Shown: one piece after another, positions 1-8,703 of the stretch | How positions within the stretch are numbered: the stretch's first letter is position 1 | Layout: every line of letters starts with the position of its first letter | DNA from: an uncultured Massilia sp. | GTDB taxonomy: Bacteria; Pseudomonadota; Gammaproteobacteria; Burkholderiales; Burkholderiaceae_D | Length of the DNA stretch: 40,494 nucleotides | Assembly (NCBI GenBank): GCA_913777025.1 | Contig: CAJYQM010000410.1 | Location: forward strand, 1 to 40,494 | Direction: 5' to 3' | Made by a program: the position numbers and the translations under genes | Notes under the pieces: model-generated | Database searches by the model: none | Told to the model about the DNA's origin: nothing | The model's input: only the letters and a program-made list of their open reading frames with translations

Positions 1-555
1 GCCGACCCGAACGCCGTGCGCAAGTCCTGGGTGGTCGGTCCTTACAGCTACTACGCCCAGTTCCGCTACAACCCGAACAATGAGCCCGACCTGCACGCGC
101 CGTGGATGTACACGCTGATGGGCCAGCCCTGGAAGACCGCCACCGTGCTGCGCGCCGCCGAAACCTTGTTCGGCAACGGCCCCGCAGGCGTGACGGGCAA
201 CGACGATCTTGGTACCATGTCGGCCTGGTACCTGTTCAGCGCGCTGGGCATCTACCCGGACGCACCGGGTAGCGGCCGCTTCCTGCTGCACGCGCCGCGT
301 TTCGCCCGCGCCGAGATCGACCTGGCGCAGGGACGTACGCTGCGCATTGAAGCGCCGCAAGCCAAGCCTGGCGAGCGCCGCTTCGTGCAGTCGGCGAGCT
401 GGAACGGCCGTGCGCAGAACCGGGTCTGGCTCGACTGGGAACAACTGCAGGCGGCAGGTACGCTGACGTACAAGCTCGCGCCGCAGCCTGACACCAAAGG
501 CTGGGGCACGCATGGACGCGACCTGCCGAACGCACCGGCGGGCGTGGCCAATTAA
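1..555 (+). CDS. GH92 family alpha-mannosidase, C-terminal part (5' end outside window)
   Basis: The open frame runs from base 1 without a start and ends in TAA, so only about the last 184 residues are present. The segment with GNDDLGTMSAWYLFSALGIYP is the hallmark of the catalytic (alpha/alpha)6 barrel of glycoside hydrolase family 92, calcium-dependent exo-acting alpha-mannosidases that release mannose from glycans. It is followed by a typical beta-sandwich tail with a W-N-G-R segment. Family members are usually secreted or periplasmic and about 750 residues long; any signal peptide would lie outside the window. The next gene, 27 bases downstream on the same strand, is a sugar transporter, which fits a glycan-degradation and sugar-uptake operon. 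The family call is firm; the exact substrate linkage is inferred. Confidence 0.9.
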   Translation, partial: ADPNAVRKSWVVGPYSYYAQFRYNPNNEPDLHAPWMYTLMGQPWKTATVLRAAETLFGNGPAGVTGNDDLGTMSAWYLFSALGIYPDAPGSGRFLLHAPRFARAEIDLAQGRTLRIEAPQAKPGERRFVQSASWNGRAQNRVWLDWEQLQAAGTLTYKLAPQPDTKGWGTHGRDLPNAPAGVAN

Positions 556-582
556 GATGGTTCGATAGACACAGGAGACAGT

Positions 583-1848
583 ATGGCAAACATGACACCC
601 GGCGCGGCATCCGTCGCGCGGCAGGACGACCCGGTCGGGGCGCAACAAGGCGGCAACACGAGCGCGCTCGTCATCGTCACCATGCTGTTCTTCATGTGGG
701 GCCTGATCACCTCGCTGAACGACATCCTGATCCCGCACCTGAAGGCGATCTACACGCTGACCTATGTGCAGGCGATGCTGGTGCAGTTCTGCTTCTTCGG
801 CGCCTACTTCATCGTCTCGCTGCCGGCCGGCATGCTGATCCGCCGCATCGGCTACCAGAAGGGCGCCGTCACGGGCCTGCTGATCGCGGCCGTCGGCTGC
901 GCGCTGTTCTACCCGGCCTCGTACAGCAGCTACGGCGTGTTCCTGTTCGCCTTCTTCGTGCTGGCATCGGGCATCACGGTGCTGCAGGTGGCGGCCAACC
1001 CCTACGTGGCGGTCCTCGGTCCGGCACGCACGGCCTCGAGCCGCCTGACCCTGACCCAGGCCTTCAACTCGCTGGGCACCACCATCGGCCCGTACGCCGG
1101 CGGCCTCCTGATCCTGTCGACGGTCGGCGTGGCCGCCGGTGCGGCAGCCGATGCGGCCACCGTGCGCGGTCCCTACCTGGCCCTGGCCGCCGTGCTGGTG
1201 GTGCTGGCCGTGCTGTTCATGGCCGCGCGCCTGCCGAAGATCGCCGAGACCGAAGACGTGTCGCTGCCCGGCGAAAGCCACGGCTCGGCGCTGGCGCACC
1301 GCCACCTGGTGCTGGGCACCATCGGCATCTTCCTGTACGTCGGCGCGGAAGTCAGCATCGGCAGCTTCCTGATCAACTTCCTGGGCGAGTCGCGCATCGC
1401 CGGCCTGGCGCACGCCGACGCCGCCCACTACGTCAGCTTGTACTGGGGCGGCGCGATGGTCGGCCGCTTCATCGGCTTTGCCGTGATGCGCGTCGTCAGC
1501 CCGGGCAAGACCCTGGCCTTCAATTCGCTGCTGGCGATCGCGCTGGTGCTGACCGCCGTATTCGGCCAGGGCAGCGTGGCGATGTGGGCAATCCTGGCGG
1601 TGGGCCTGTGCAACTCGATCATGTTCCCGACCATCTTCAGCATGGCGCTGCATGGCCTGGGCAAGTTCACGGGGCAGGGCTCGGGCATCCTGTGCATGGC
1701 CATCGTGGGCGGTGCGCTCGTGCCGTTCGCGCAGGGGGCGATTGCGGATGCGAGCGGCGTGCAGATTTCGTTCCTGCTGCCGGCGGCTTGCTATGCGTTT
1801 ATTCTTTACTTTGGGGCTAAGTACGCTTCGATGTACAAGGCGCAGTAA
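583..1848 (+). CDS. MFS sugar transporter of the FucP/GluP (glucose/galactose) type
   Basis: This 421-residue protein has about 12 hydrophobic segments. The N-terminal [19 protein letters not shown] motif and the [14 protein letters not shown] motif are characteristic of the FucP/GluP branch of the major facilitator superfamily, proton-coupled symporters for fucose, glucose, galactose or related sugars in the inner membrane. The length matches the family. A Shine-Dalgarno-like AGGAGA lies just before the ATG. The gene follows the GH92 mannosidase closely on the same strand and is closed by a strong terminator, so it probably imports the monosaccharide released by that enzyme. Mannose or another hexose as substrate is inference from context. 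Confidence 0.88.
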   Translation: MANMTPGAASVARQDDPVGAQQGGNTSALVIVTMLFFMWGLITSLNDILIPHLKAIYTLTYVQAMLVQFCFFGAYFIVSLPAGMLIRRIGYQKGAVTGLLIAAVGCALFYPASYSSYGVFLFAFFVLASGITVLQVAANPYVAVLGPARTASSRLTLTQAFNSLGTTIGPYAGGLLILSTVGVAAGAAADAATVRGPYLALAAVLVVLAVLFMAARLPKIAETEDVSLPGESHGSALAHRHLVLGTIGIFLYVGAEVSIGSFLINFLGESRIAGLAHADAAHYVSLYWGGAMVGRFIGFAVMRVVSPGKTLAFNSLLAIALVLTAVFGQGSVAMWAILAVGLCNSIMFPTIFSMALHGLGKFTGQGSGILCMAIVGGALVPFAQGAIADASGVQISFLLPAACYAFILYFGAKYASMYKAQ

Positions 1849-1876
1849 GAGACAGACGAAACGCTGTAAGAACTTG

Positions 1877-1909
1877 AAGCAGCGGGCGACTCGCCCGCTG
1901 CTTTTTTTT
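1877..1909 (+). terminator. Rho-independent terminator after the sugar transporter
   Basis: A perfect 10-bp stem (GCAGCGGGCG at 1879-1888 with CGCCCGCTGC at 1892-1901) has a 3-base loop and is followed by eight T residues. It ends the mannosidase/transporter unit and separates it from the cassette that follows. Confidence 0.92.
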
Positions 1910-1928
1910 GGCCGCTTTTCCCTGATGA

Positions 1929-1977
1929 CTGGAGTGTCTGCGCTCCAGTTTCTAAAAATGGAGCGCATGAACTCCAT
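1929..1977 (+). promoter_or_regulatory. Pair of palindromic operator-like sites upstream of the XRE regulator gene
   Basis: Two 20-bp inverted repeats share one design: CTGGAG-N8-CTCCAG at 1929-1948 and ATGGAG-N8-CTCCAT at 1958-1977. They are spaced 29 bp centre to centre, close to three helical turns. They lie in an AT-richer leader 60-110 bases before the GTG start of a helix-turn-helix regulator. A TATAAA box at 2006-2011 could be the -10 element; no good -35 is seen. The simplest reading is autoregulation by the XRE protein. The repeats are seen directly; which protein binds them is inference. Confidence 0.6.
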
Positions 1978-2036
1978 TCGGCTCTTTATTTTGTCGATGC
2001 TCGGTTATAAACTTGCCGTTAAGCAAGGAGACAACT

Positions 2037-2672
2037 GTGACCGACATTGGCTATACCCCGTATCAAGCACCGTCCTTCACTGCCCAGTTTGCTGCCAACG
2101 TCAAGGTTGCCATGCAGGTAGCCGGGCCAGCGGATGCGACAGGCAATGCCCGCCCATTGCGGTCGGTTGCCCTGCAACGCCGTACCGGCATCGCTCGCAG
2201 TACCCTGCGGGCGATGACGAATCCGGCTCCCGACGCACGCCCGAACCCTGACCTGAACACGCTGTCGAGGCTGGCCGAGGCGCTTGGGATACCCATTGCG
2301 TTTCTCCTGATGCGGCCGGAAGACTGGCGCTTGCTTTCCAGGGCGCTCAACGATATGCCCACCTTGGTCACTGCGGCCGAAAAGCTGATCGGCAGAAAGC
2401 CGCTTGCTGTCCCCGTTGGCACGCCCGAACGGGTGTTGCGCGAATGCCGGCTACAGCCGGACGCCGTGCCCTACGGCTTGGGTGCCAACCCTGTCGAGAT
2501 TGCGCGTGTCGAACAGCGCAATGAACAACGTCGTCGTGCGAGTCATGTGCTGGGCAGTCTGGCGCTGCGTGGCTTGCCGGAGCCCGATGCAAAGGTCTTC
2601 CTCACCGCGCTGGCAGCCGCGCTTGCCCATCAGCTCAGTTTCGCCAGCGAAGCGCCGGCCGAGCCAAATTAA
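2037..2672 (+). CDS. XRE-family helix-turn-helix transcriptional regulator
   Basis: This 211-residue protein has a Cro/CI-type HTH at about residues 35-90. It reads as LQRRTGIARSTLRAM for the recognition part, then NPDLNTLSRLAEALGIPIAFLLM, the usual helix-4/helix-5 ending of XRE domains. The C-terminal 110 residues are helical and match no family I recognise; they may form a dimerisation or sensor region. I chose the GTG at 2037 because AAGGAG lies six bases before it; an in-frame TTG at 2013 has no ribosome site. The gene starts the 2037-5065 cassette, has palindromic operators just upstream, and is followed 22 bases later by the YaaW-like gene. It probably controls the cassette. Base composition is visibly less GC-rich than in the flanking core genes. 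Confidence 0.78.
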   Translation: MTDIGYTPYQAPSFTAQFAANVKVAMQVAGPADATGNARPLRSVALQRRTGIARSTLRAMTNPAPDARPNPDLNTLSRLAEALGIPIAFLLMRPEDWRLLSRALNDMPTLVTAAEKLIGRKPLAVPVGTPERVLRECRLQPDAVPYGLGANPVEIARVEQRNEQRRRASHVLGSLALRGLPEPDAKVFLTALAAALAHQLSFASEAPAEPN

Positions 2673-2694
2673 TCATTGATAACCGGAGTCGAGC

Positions 2695-3531
2695 ATGCCC
2701 CTCATCCACGACGCCGACCTCGCATCTGTCCTGCTGGACGCCGACGTCGACGATATGCACGTTTTGATAGACCACATCACCGACAAGGGAGAGGGCCGGA
2801 TCTCGCTCGCCGCATCGACCTGCGCCATGCTCGTACGAGCCAGAAAGGAAGGGGCGATCGACGAGACCGCGCGGGCATTGGTTGCGGAAGAGCTCAGCCG
2901 CTTTGGCGGCAACTCGCTGATGAACCTGTTCCGTGGTGGCGGCGGCGTGAGTTACCGTGAAATCGCGCGCGACGTGGCCGACCATCTGAAAGCCTCGCAC
3001 CGCGCCGACAGCGATGTGGCCGGACTCGAAACGGCGATCCTTGAAAAACTGACGGAGCAGTCGCTCAGCAAGATGAGCGAAGACGACAAGGTCGACTTCT
3101 TCAAACAGTTCGGCATGCGCTATGCAGTCGGTTCCGGAGCCGCCGCATCGGCAGGCCTGGTGGCCAGCATCGTGGCGTCGAACACGGCTGGCTATCAGCT
3201 GTCGGCAATGATCGCCAATGGCGTGGTCAGGGCTTTGCTCGGCCGTGGGCTGGGGTTTGGTCTGGGCTCGGCCACCGGTGGAGCCGCCCTGGTCGGGCCG
3301 GTGGCAGTCGCACTGTCCGTCATCTGGGGCCTGTATGGTTTGACCAGCCCGGCTTATCGCATCACGGTGCCATGCGTCGTTCATGTGGCGTACATGCGCC
3401 GCAAGCAAGCCATCGCCAACACCTGCCGCCACTGCGGTGCGACGCCAGCGTCGGGCTCGCGCTTTTGCGGCAACTGCGGCGCACCATTTGCGCCCACACC
3501 TGCGTTGCCGTTCGGCGCTGGCGTGGCGTGA
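2695..3531 (+). CDS. YaaW/UPF0174 (DUF3944) family protein with C-terminal zinc ribbon
   Basis: This 278-residue protein aligns from memory with E. coli YaaW along most of its length. The markers are the N-terminal DADLASVLLDADVDDMHVLI segment (DUF3944 type), VAEELSRFGGNSLMNLFRGGG, then SYREIARDVADHLK, and the late motif AYRITVPCVVHVAYMRR. A Gly/Ala-rich hydrophobic stretch at about residues 140-215 could insert into or contact membrane. Unlike E. coli YaaW, it continues into a CxxC-x10-CxxC zinc ribbon at about 247-264. The molecular function of the family is unknown. It sits between the XRE regulator and the NYN-RNase gene, all on the same strand, which suggests co-transcription. The family call is good; any role in stress or defence is inference. 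Confidence 0.72.
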   Translation: MPLIHDADLASVLLDADVDDMHVLIDHITDKGEGRISLAASTCAMLVRARKEGAIDETARALVAEELSRFGGNSLMNLFRGGGGVSYREIARDVADHLKASHRADSDVAGLETAILEKLTEQSLSKMSEDDKVDFFKQFGMRYAVGSGAAASAGLVASIVASNTAGYQLSAMIANGVVRALLGRGLGFGLGSATGGAALVGPVAVALSVIWGLYGLTSPAYRITVPCVVHVAYMRRKQAIANTCRHCGATPASGSRFCGNCGAPFAPTPALPFGAGVA

Positions 3532-3632
3532 GAGCGATGAGGCTGCCACGGGGCGGCTGTATACACCAGTAATAGCAGCAAGAACAGGACCGCCCGGAAC
3601 CCGGAGGCGGTCGACGACGACAAGGAGGAAAT

Positions 3633-4877
3633 GTGCAAATCAATCCATATAATATCGAGCTCGATAAGCTGGAAGCGAACAAGAAAACGGCGCTCGAACG
3701 AATCGCGCAATTGTCCGGCCAGCTTGATTGGTATCGCGGCTTCCAGCCGGAGGCTGCCCATGTACGCCGCCTTGGTATTGCTCGTGCCTTGCGCGAGCAT
3801 GCCGTCCAGGAGGCTGGCCATGCTGCCCGGCTGGCTGGGATGAATGAACGCTTGCAACATCTGCGGGCTGCGAAACGTGCCACCGAAGAAGAGGCGAAGG
3901 CTGGATTCGATCCGCGTTCCTGGCTGTCGTCCGAACGTTCGATCGCCAAGCGCAAGGCCGTCGAATTGGGCAACCAGATCGCCCAGCTCGACATCGATAT
4001 CAGCACGCTGGCCGAGTCGACGTCGGCATCGATCAAGAGCCTGCACGACGCAAATGATGCCTTGCAACGCGACCTGGACACTTATCGTGGTTTCGATCCG
4101 CTGCGGATCCAGTCCGAGGTCGGGATGCGTACTACGGAACTGGGACAGATGGAGTCCGAACTGGCCAAGGTCCGCGATCGCAAACTGGCGCTCGACCGCG
4201 TGATTGCGCCGCTCTGGCAGCGTCTTGAAGCGTGCCGCGCCCAGCAGTCCAGCCTGGAGCACGACCTGCGCAAGGCCGAGATGTTTTGCGAACAGCTGGC
4301 TGCAGCGCAAGGCAACCGGGCCGCAATCCACCAGGCCTGCGAGCGCGCGTTTGGGGATGGCAGGCCCGGTATGGTGAAACGCGGCTTGAAGGGCAAGCTG
4401 GAGCCGGTCAAGCGCGAGATCGGTAAGCTCGAGGAACGCATCGCAGACGAAGTGAGGAAGTCCCGGCTCGACGTACGCGAAGTCATCATCGATGGGAACA
4501 ACATGGCCTACCATGCCGGCAACTTCATCGGCCTGCAGGCCCTTGAGGCCATCGTGCCGTTGTTGGCGACCCGATGTGCGGTCACGATCAACTTCGACCC
4601 TAACTTCCGGCGCAAAACCGGATTGAACAGTGCCGACATTCGTAACCGTTTCCCGCAGGCCAGCGTGCATTTTGCGCCGCATGGAATGAAGGCCGACCCG
4701 TTCGTGTTGAAGTGCGCGGAAGGCAAACCACACGCCTATGTGATCAGTAATGACAAATTCAGCGAGTTTCTCGACAAAGACGCGGTCCGGCAGGGAAGGA
4801 TATTGAAACACGCCATCATGAATAACGAGGTGCACATCCCTGATCTCGACATGAGCACGCCCTTGCGTCGCGAGTAG
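3633..4877 (+). CDS. Coiled-coil protein with C-terminal Regnase-like NYN/PIN ribonuclease domain
   Basis: This is a 414-residue protein. Residues 1 to about 275 are heptad-rich, charged helix predicted to form long coiled coils, with no membrane segment. Residues about 283-410 form a NYN (PIN-like) nuclease domain closest to the Zc3h12a/Regnase type: VIIDGNNMAY (D287, N290), KADPFVLKCA (D355) and YVISNDKF (D374) supply the expected metal-binding acidic residues. The position matching the first Asp of the usual DD pair appears to be Ala354. Such domains are Mg-dependent single-strand RNases. I chose the GTG at 3633, four bases after GGAGG; the overlapping ATG at 3631 is in another frame that ends early. 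It is the third gene of the cassette. RNase activity is inferred, and the target is unknown. Confidence 0.72.
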   Translation: MQINPYNIELDKLEANKKTALERIAQLSGQLDWYRGFQPEAAHVRRLGIARALREHAVQEAGHAARLAGMNERLQHLRAAKRATEEEAKAGFDPRSWLSSERSIAKRKAVELGNQIAQLDIDISTLAESTSASIKSLHDANDALQRDLDTYRGFDPLRIQSEVGMRTTELGQMESELAKVRDRKLALDRVIAPLWQRLEACRAQQSSLEHDLRKAEMFCEQLAAAQGNRAAIHQACERAFGDGRPGMVKRGLKGKLEPVKREIGKLEERIADEVRKSRLDVREVIIDGNNMAYHAGNFIGLQALEAIVPLLATRCAVTINFDPNFRRKTGLNSADIRNRFPQASVHFAPHGMKADPFVLKCAEGKPHAYVISNDKFSEFLDKDAVRQGRILKHAIMNNEVHIPDLDMSTPLRRE

Positions 4878-4951
4878 CAATCGTTGGCCTGCGTACGACA
4901 TGAGCGTACTGCACGTTTTGCAGTGAATATGGTTCATCCAAGGAGTTCGAT

Positions 4952-5065
4952 ATGTTTCCCAGTCCAATGGAATTTCTCAAATCTCACGCCATCGCCTTCG
5001 TGGCAGGCGCAGTGACTGTCGCTGCTGCACAGCTTTATGGGAGGCTCATCAGCAGACGCGATTAG
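4952..5065 (+). CDS. Small single-pass membrane protein (37 residues)
   Basis: A short frame starts with ATG six bases after a good AAGGAG ribosome site and ends in TAG. The product begins MFPSPMEFLKSH, continues with a hydrophobic helix of about 18 residues (AIAFVAGAVTVAAAQLYG) and ends in a positive tail with RLISRRD, which predicts a cytoplasmic C-terminus. It follows the RNase gene by 74 bases on the same strand, so it may be the last member of the cassette. No homologue is recognised. The ribosome site, hydrophobic pattern and position support a real gene, but at this length chance cannot be excluded. Confidence 0.5.
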   Translation: MFPSPMEFLKSHAIAFVAGAVTVAAAQLYGRLISRRD

Positions 5066-5149
5066 GCGTTCGTCGGCGAGGAAAGAAGGCTTTTCCTGTG
5101 CCTGCGCGAAGGACCACGTATCGGTCGATCCGCCGTACGATCCAAAGCA

Positions 5150-5191
5150 AAAAACAAAAAAGCCAGATCCGCAAACGCAAGATCTGGCTTT
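5150..5191 (-). terminator. Rho-independent terminator of the tRNA-Pro transcript
   Basis: An 11-bp stem (AAAGCCAGATC at 5159-5169 with GATCTGGCTTT at 5181-5191) is followed on the minus strand by a run of T with one interruption. It lies 11 bases beyond the encoded CCA end of the nearer tRNA. Confidence 0.85.
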
Positions 5192-5201
5192 CAGAATTCT
5201 G

Positions 5202-5278
5202 TGGTCGGGGTGAGAGGATTCGAACCTCCGGCCTCTACGTCCCGAACGTAGCGCTCTACCGGGCTAAGCTACACCCCG
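5202..5278 (-). tRNA. tRNA-Pro (anticodon CGG), copy 1
   Basis: On the minus strand a 77-base cloverleaf begins CGGGGTG and ends CACCCCG-A-CCA, so CCA is encoded. The anticodon arm CTACG-TTCGGGA-CGTAG gives anticodon CGG, reading the proline codon CCG. The T arm contains GGTTCGAATCC. It is identical to the second copy 74 bases upstream and probably transcribed with it. Confidence 0.96.
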
Positions 5279-5352
5279 ACGGTAGGGAGTCTTTGAGGCA
5301 GCGGCTAGACCCGGGAGAGTGTCGCGTGGATGCTGCGATAAAGGAAAAACAG

Positions 5353-5429
5353 TGGTCGGGGTGAGAGGATTCGAACCTCCGGCCTCTACGTCCCGAACGT
5401 AGCGCTCTACCGGGCTAAGCTACACCCCG
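5353..5429 (-). tRNA. tRNA-Pro (anticodon CGG), copy 2
   Basis: This is a second tRNA gene, identical base for base to the copy at 5202-5278, with the same CGG anticodon and encoded CCA. It is the promoter-proximal copy on the minus strand. The spacer between copies is unique sequence, so this is a tandem duplication. CCG is a much-used proline codon in this GC-rich genome, which may explain the extra dose. Confidence 0.96.
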
Positions 5430-5480
5430 ACTGTTCGAGATTCGGGTCGCGAATCTCGGGAAGGCATTACTATAGTTGTC

Positions 5481-6470
5481 TCAATGGTTCCTGTCAACAG
5501 CGAAGCTGCAGAGCTGCAGCAGGCTCTGCTTGTATTCGCTGTCCGGCAGGTCGCTGATCGCGGCCTGCGCGCGCTCGGCGGCGGCTTCGGCCTGGCGGCG
5601 CGTGTAGTCGAGCGCGCCGCTGTTCGTGACGGCCGACAGGACGGCGTCGAAATGGGTTTCGTCGCCGTTTTCGATGCAGCTGCGGATCAGTTCGCGCTGT
5701 TCAAGCGTGCCGTTTTCCATCACGTAGATCAGGGGCAGGGTGGGCTTGCCTTCGCGCAGGTCGTCGCCGACGTTCTTGCCGATCTCGCTGGCGTCGCCGG
5801 CGTAGTCGAGCACGTCGTCGATCAGCTGGAAGGCGGTGCCAAGCGAGCGGCCGAATTCGCCGGCGGCTTCGATCTGGCCGTCGCTGGCGCCGGCGACCAG
5901 CGCGCCGAGCTGGGCCGCGGCTTCGAACAGCTTGGCGGTCTTGGAACGGATCACGGTCAGGTAGCTGTCCTGGGTGACGTCCGGGTCGTGCATGTTCAGC
6001 AGCTGCAGCACTTCACCCTCGGCGATGACGGTGGTGGCGCGCGACAGGATTTCCATGATGCGCATGTCGTCCAGGCTGGTCATCATCTCGAACGAGCGCG
6101 AGTACAGGAAGTCGCCGACCAGCACCGAGGCCGCGTTGCCGAACAGGGCGTTGGCGGTCTGGCGGCCGCGCCGCATCGAGGATTCGTCGACCACATCGTC
6201 GTGCAGCAGGGTGGCGGTGTGGATGAACTCGACCACCGCCGCCAGTTCGTGGTGGCCCGCGCCGCGGTAGCCGTAGGCATTGGCCAGCAGCAGCACCAGC
6301 ACAGGGCGGATCCGCTTGCCGCCGGCACTGATGATGTACTCGGCGATCTGGTTCACCAGCGCGACGTCGGAATGCAGGCGCTGGCGGATGACCGTGTTCA
6401 CGGCCTCCATGTCGGCTGCGATCGTGCGGGTGATGGGGTTCTGTTGGGCAGTTTGGATGGCGGCGGACAA
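5481..6470 (-). CDS. ispB: Octaprenyl diphosphate synthase
   Basis: This 329-residue trans-type polyprenyl diphosphate synthase extends farnesyl diphosphate with isopentenyl diphosphate to make the C40 side chain of ubiquinone in the cytosol. The signatures are GGKRIRP at about 50-56, the first aspartate-rich motif DDVVD at 91-95, and the second motif FQLIDDVLDYAGD. The small residues before the first motif (TLLH) fit a long-chain enzyme rather than a farnesyl synthase. Length is as in E. coli IspB. It lies divergent from rplU, the standard arrangement in beta- and gammaproteobacteria, and ends 51 bases before the tRNA-Pro pair. Octaprenyl rather than another length is assigned by family and context. 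Confidence 0.93.
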   Translation of the reverse strand: MSAAIQTAQQNPITRTIAADMEAVNTVIRQRLHSDVALVNQIAEYIISAGGKRIRPVLVLLLANAYGYRGAGHHELAAVVEFIHTATLLHDDVVDESSMRRGRQTANALFGNAASVLVGDFLYSRSFEMMTSLDDMRIMEILSRATTVIAEGEVLQLLNMHDPDVTQDSYLTVIRSKTAKLFEAAAQLGALVAGASDGQIEAAGEFGRSLGTAFQLIDDVLDYAGDASEIGKNVGDDLREGKPTLPLIYVMENGTLEQRELIRSCIENGDETHFDAVLSAVTNSGALDYTRRQAEAAAERAQAAISDLPDSEYKQSLLQLCSFAVDRNH

Positions 6471-6641
6471 GGCAGACCTGCGTGAGGGTAAAGGCGGTTT
6501 GGATTTTGATAACTGGCGCGATTATACGACAAGCAAGCCAATCCCGCCTTTTTCCCGAGGTATGACCGCCAAGCGCGCAGGCGGATGATCGCTGTGCTTG
6601 TTGCAACTGCGACACCTATGGCAACAGCCGCCACAGCCGCT

Positions 6642-6670
6642 TTGACGCGTCCGGTCCATCCATGTATAAT
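6642..6670 (+). promoter_or_regulatory. Sigma-70 promoter of rplU-rpmA
   Basis: TTGACG at 6642-6647 and a consensus TATAAT at 6665-6670 are separated by exactly 17 bases. The -10 box lies about 80 bases before the rplU start, leaving a leader of roughly 70 bases in which no known regulatory RNA was recognised. Confidence 0.85.
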
Positions 6671-6749
6671 CGTCTGTTCCCTGGACCTCGAGGGCTGTTC
6701 GACTCGGTCTTAGTGGAAATCTTTTTAACAATTAACGAGGTTTCAAATC

Positions 6750-7061
6750 ATGTACGCGGTCATAAAAACCGGTGGCAAGCAATATAAAGTTGTCGCTGGC
6801 GAAAAACTCAAAGTAGAACAGATACCGGCAGACATTGGTTCCGAACTCACTATCGATCAGGTTCTCGCCGTTGGCGAGGGTGAGAGCATCAAGTTTGGTG
6901 CTCCGCTGGTGGAAGGTGCTTCGGTTCGCGTGACTGTTGTGTCGCACGGTCGTCACGACAAAGTGCGTATCTTCAAGATGCGTCGTCGTAAGCACTACCA
7001 GAAGCGTCAGGGCCATCGCCAGAACTACACCGAAATCCAAGTGGTTGCGATCAACGGCTAA
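6750..7061 (+). CDS. rplU: 50S ribosomal protein L21 (bL21)
   Basis: This 103-residue protein begins [14 protein letters not shown], the classic bL21 start, and contains [16 protein letters not shown] near the end, the 23S rRNA-binding basic segment. Length is exactly that of E. coli L21. It is first in the rplU-rpmA-obgE order that is widely conserved in bacteria and follows a near-consensus sigma-70 promoter. AACGAGG before the ATG is the ribosome site. Codon use is noticeably biased compared with neighbours, with many CGT codons, as expected for a highly expressed gene. Confidence 0.98.
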   Translation: MYAVIKTGGKQYKVVAGEKLKVEQIPADIGSELTIDQVLAVGEGESIKFGAPLVEGASVRVTVVSHGRHDKVRIFKMRRRKHYQKRQGHRQNYTEIQVVAING

Positions 7062-7101
7062 TCGCCGCGCGCCCATTCTTTAGTCAGCAAGGAGCATCTA
7101 A

Positions 7102-7380
7102 ATGGCACACAAAAAAGGTGGCGGTACTACCCGCAACGGCCGTGACTCAGAAAGCAAACGCCTCGGCGTGAAAGTCTACGGCGGCCAGTCGATCAACGCA
7201 GGCGGCATCATCATGCGTCAGCGCGGCACCACCATCCGTCCGGGCACCAACGTCGGCCTGGGCAAGGATCACACCCTGTTCGCCCTGGTGAACGGCACTG
7301 TGAAATTCGTCAAGCAAGGCGTCGGTTCGAAGCAGTACGTGACCGTCGTTGCCGCTGCTGCCGAAGCAGTCGCTGCCTAA
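7102..7380 (+). CDS. rpmA: 50S ribosomal protein L27 (bL27)
   Basis: This 92-residue protein begins [24 protein letters not shown], the diagnostic bL27 N-terminus that reaches towards the peptidyl-transferase centre, and continues with [25 protein letters not shown] strong AAGGAG precedes the ATG. It lies 40 bases after rplU on the same transcript. The C-terminus ends in an Ala-rich run, slightly longer than in E. coli, as often seen in betaproteobacteria. Confidence 0.98.
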   Translation: MAHKKGGGTTRNGRDSESKRLGVKVYGGQSINAGGIIMRQRGTTIRPGTNVGLGKDHTLFALVNGTVKFVKQGVGSKQYVTVVAAAAEAVAA

Positions 7381-7462
7381 TAATAGGTAACGATGTAGAG
7401 GAATCCGGCGTATCGCTCAGCGAGCCGCCGAGTTCCTGTGAGGCGCAAGCCTTGCAATCGAT

Positions 7463-7490
7463 AGGCTCTGCCCTCAGGTGGAGCCTTTTT
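7463..7490 (+). terminator. Probable terminator between rpmA and obgE
   Basis: A 6-bp stem AGGCTC (7463-7468) / GAGCCT (7481-7486) with a 12-base loop is followed by five T residues. It would separate the highly expressed ribosomal genes from obgE, which then needs its own promoter in the rest of this 200-base gap. The stem is short, so partial read-through is likely. Confidence 0.55.
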
Positions 7491-7561
7491 AATTTCCGGC
7501 GTTGTCACCGTTAAGTGCGGTTCCATGGGCCCATCTTGTGGCACATTTAACAGTGACATAG

Positions 7562-8695
<1,134 letters not shown>

Positions 8696-8703
8696 GCAGT
8701 TTG

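Noticed and set aside
3381-4967. Minus-strand open frame opposite the YaaW-like and RNase genes, reminiscent of the htgA/yaaW overlap reported in E. coli
   Set aside because: It has no recognisable similarity to HtgA, and the overlap extends over the unrelated RNase gene. A chance antisense frame is simpler.
6671-6749. Possible autoregulatory RNA leader of rplU
   Set aside because: Some pairing around GACCTCGAG and CGACTCGGTC is possible, but no known leader structure could be recognised.
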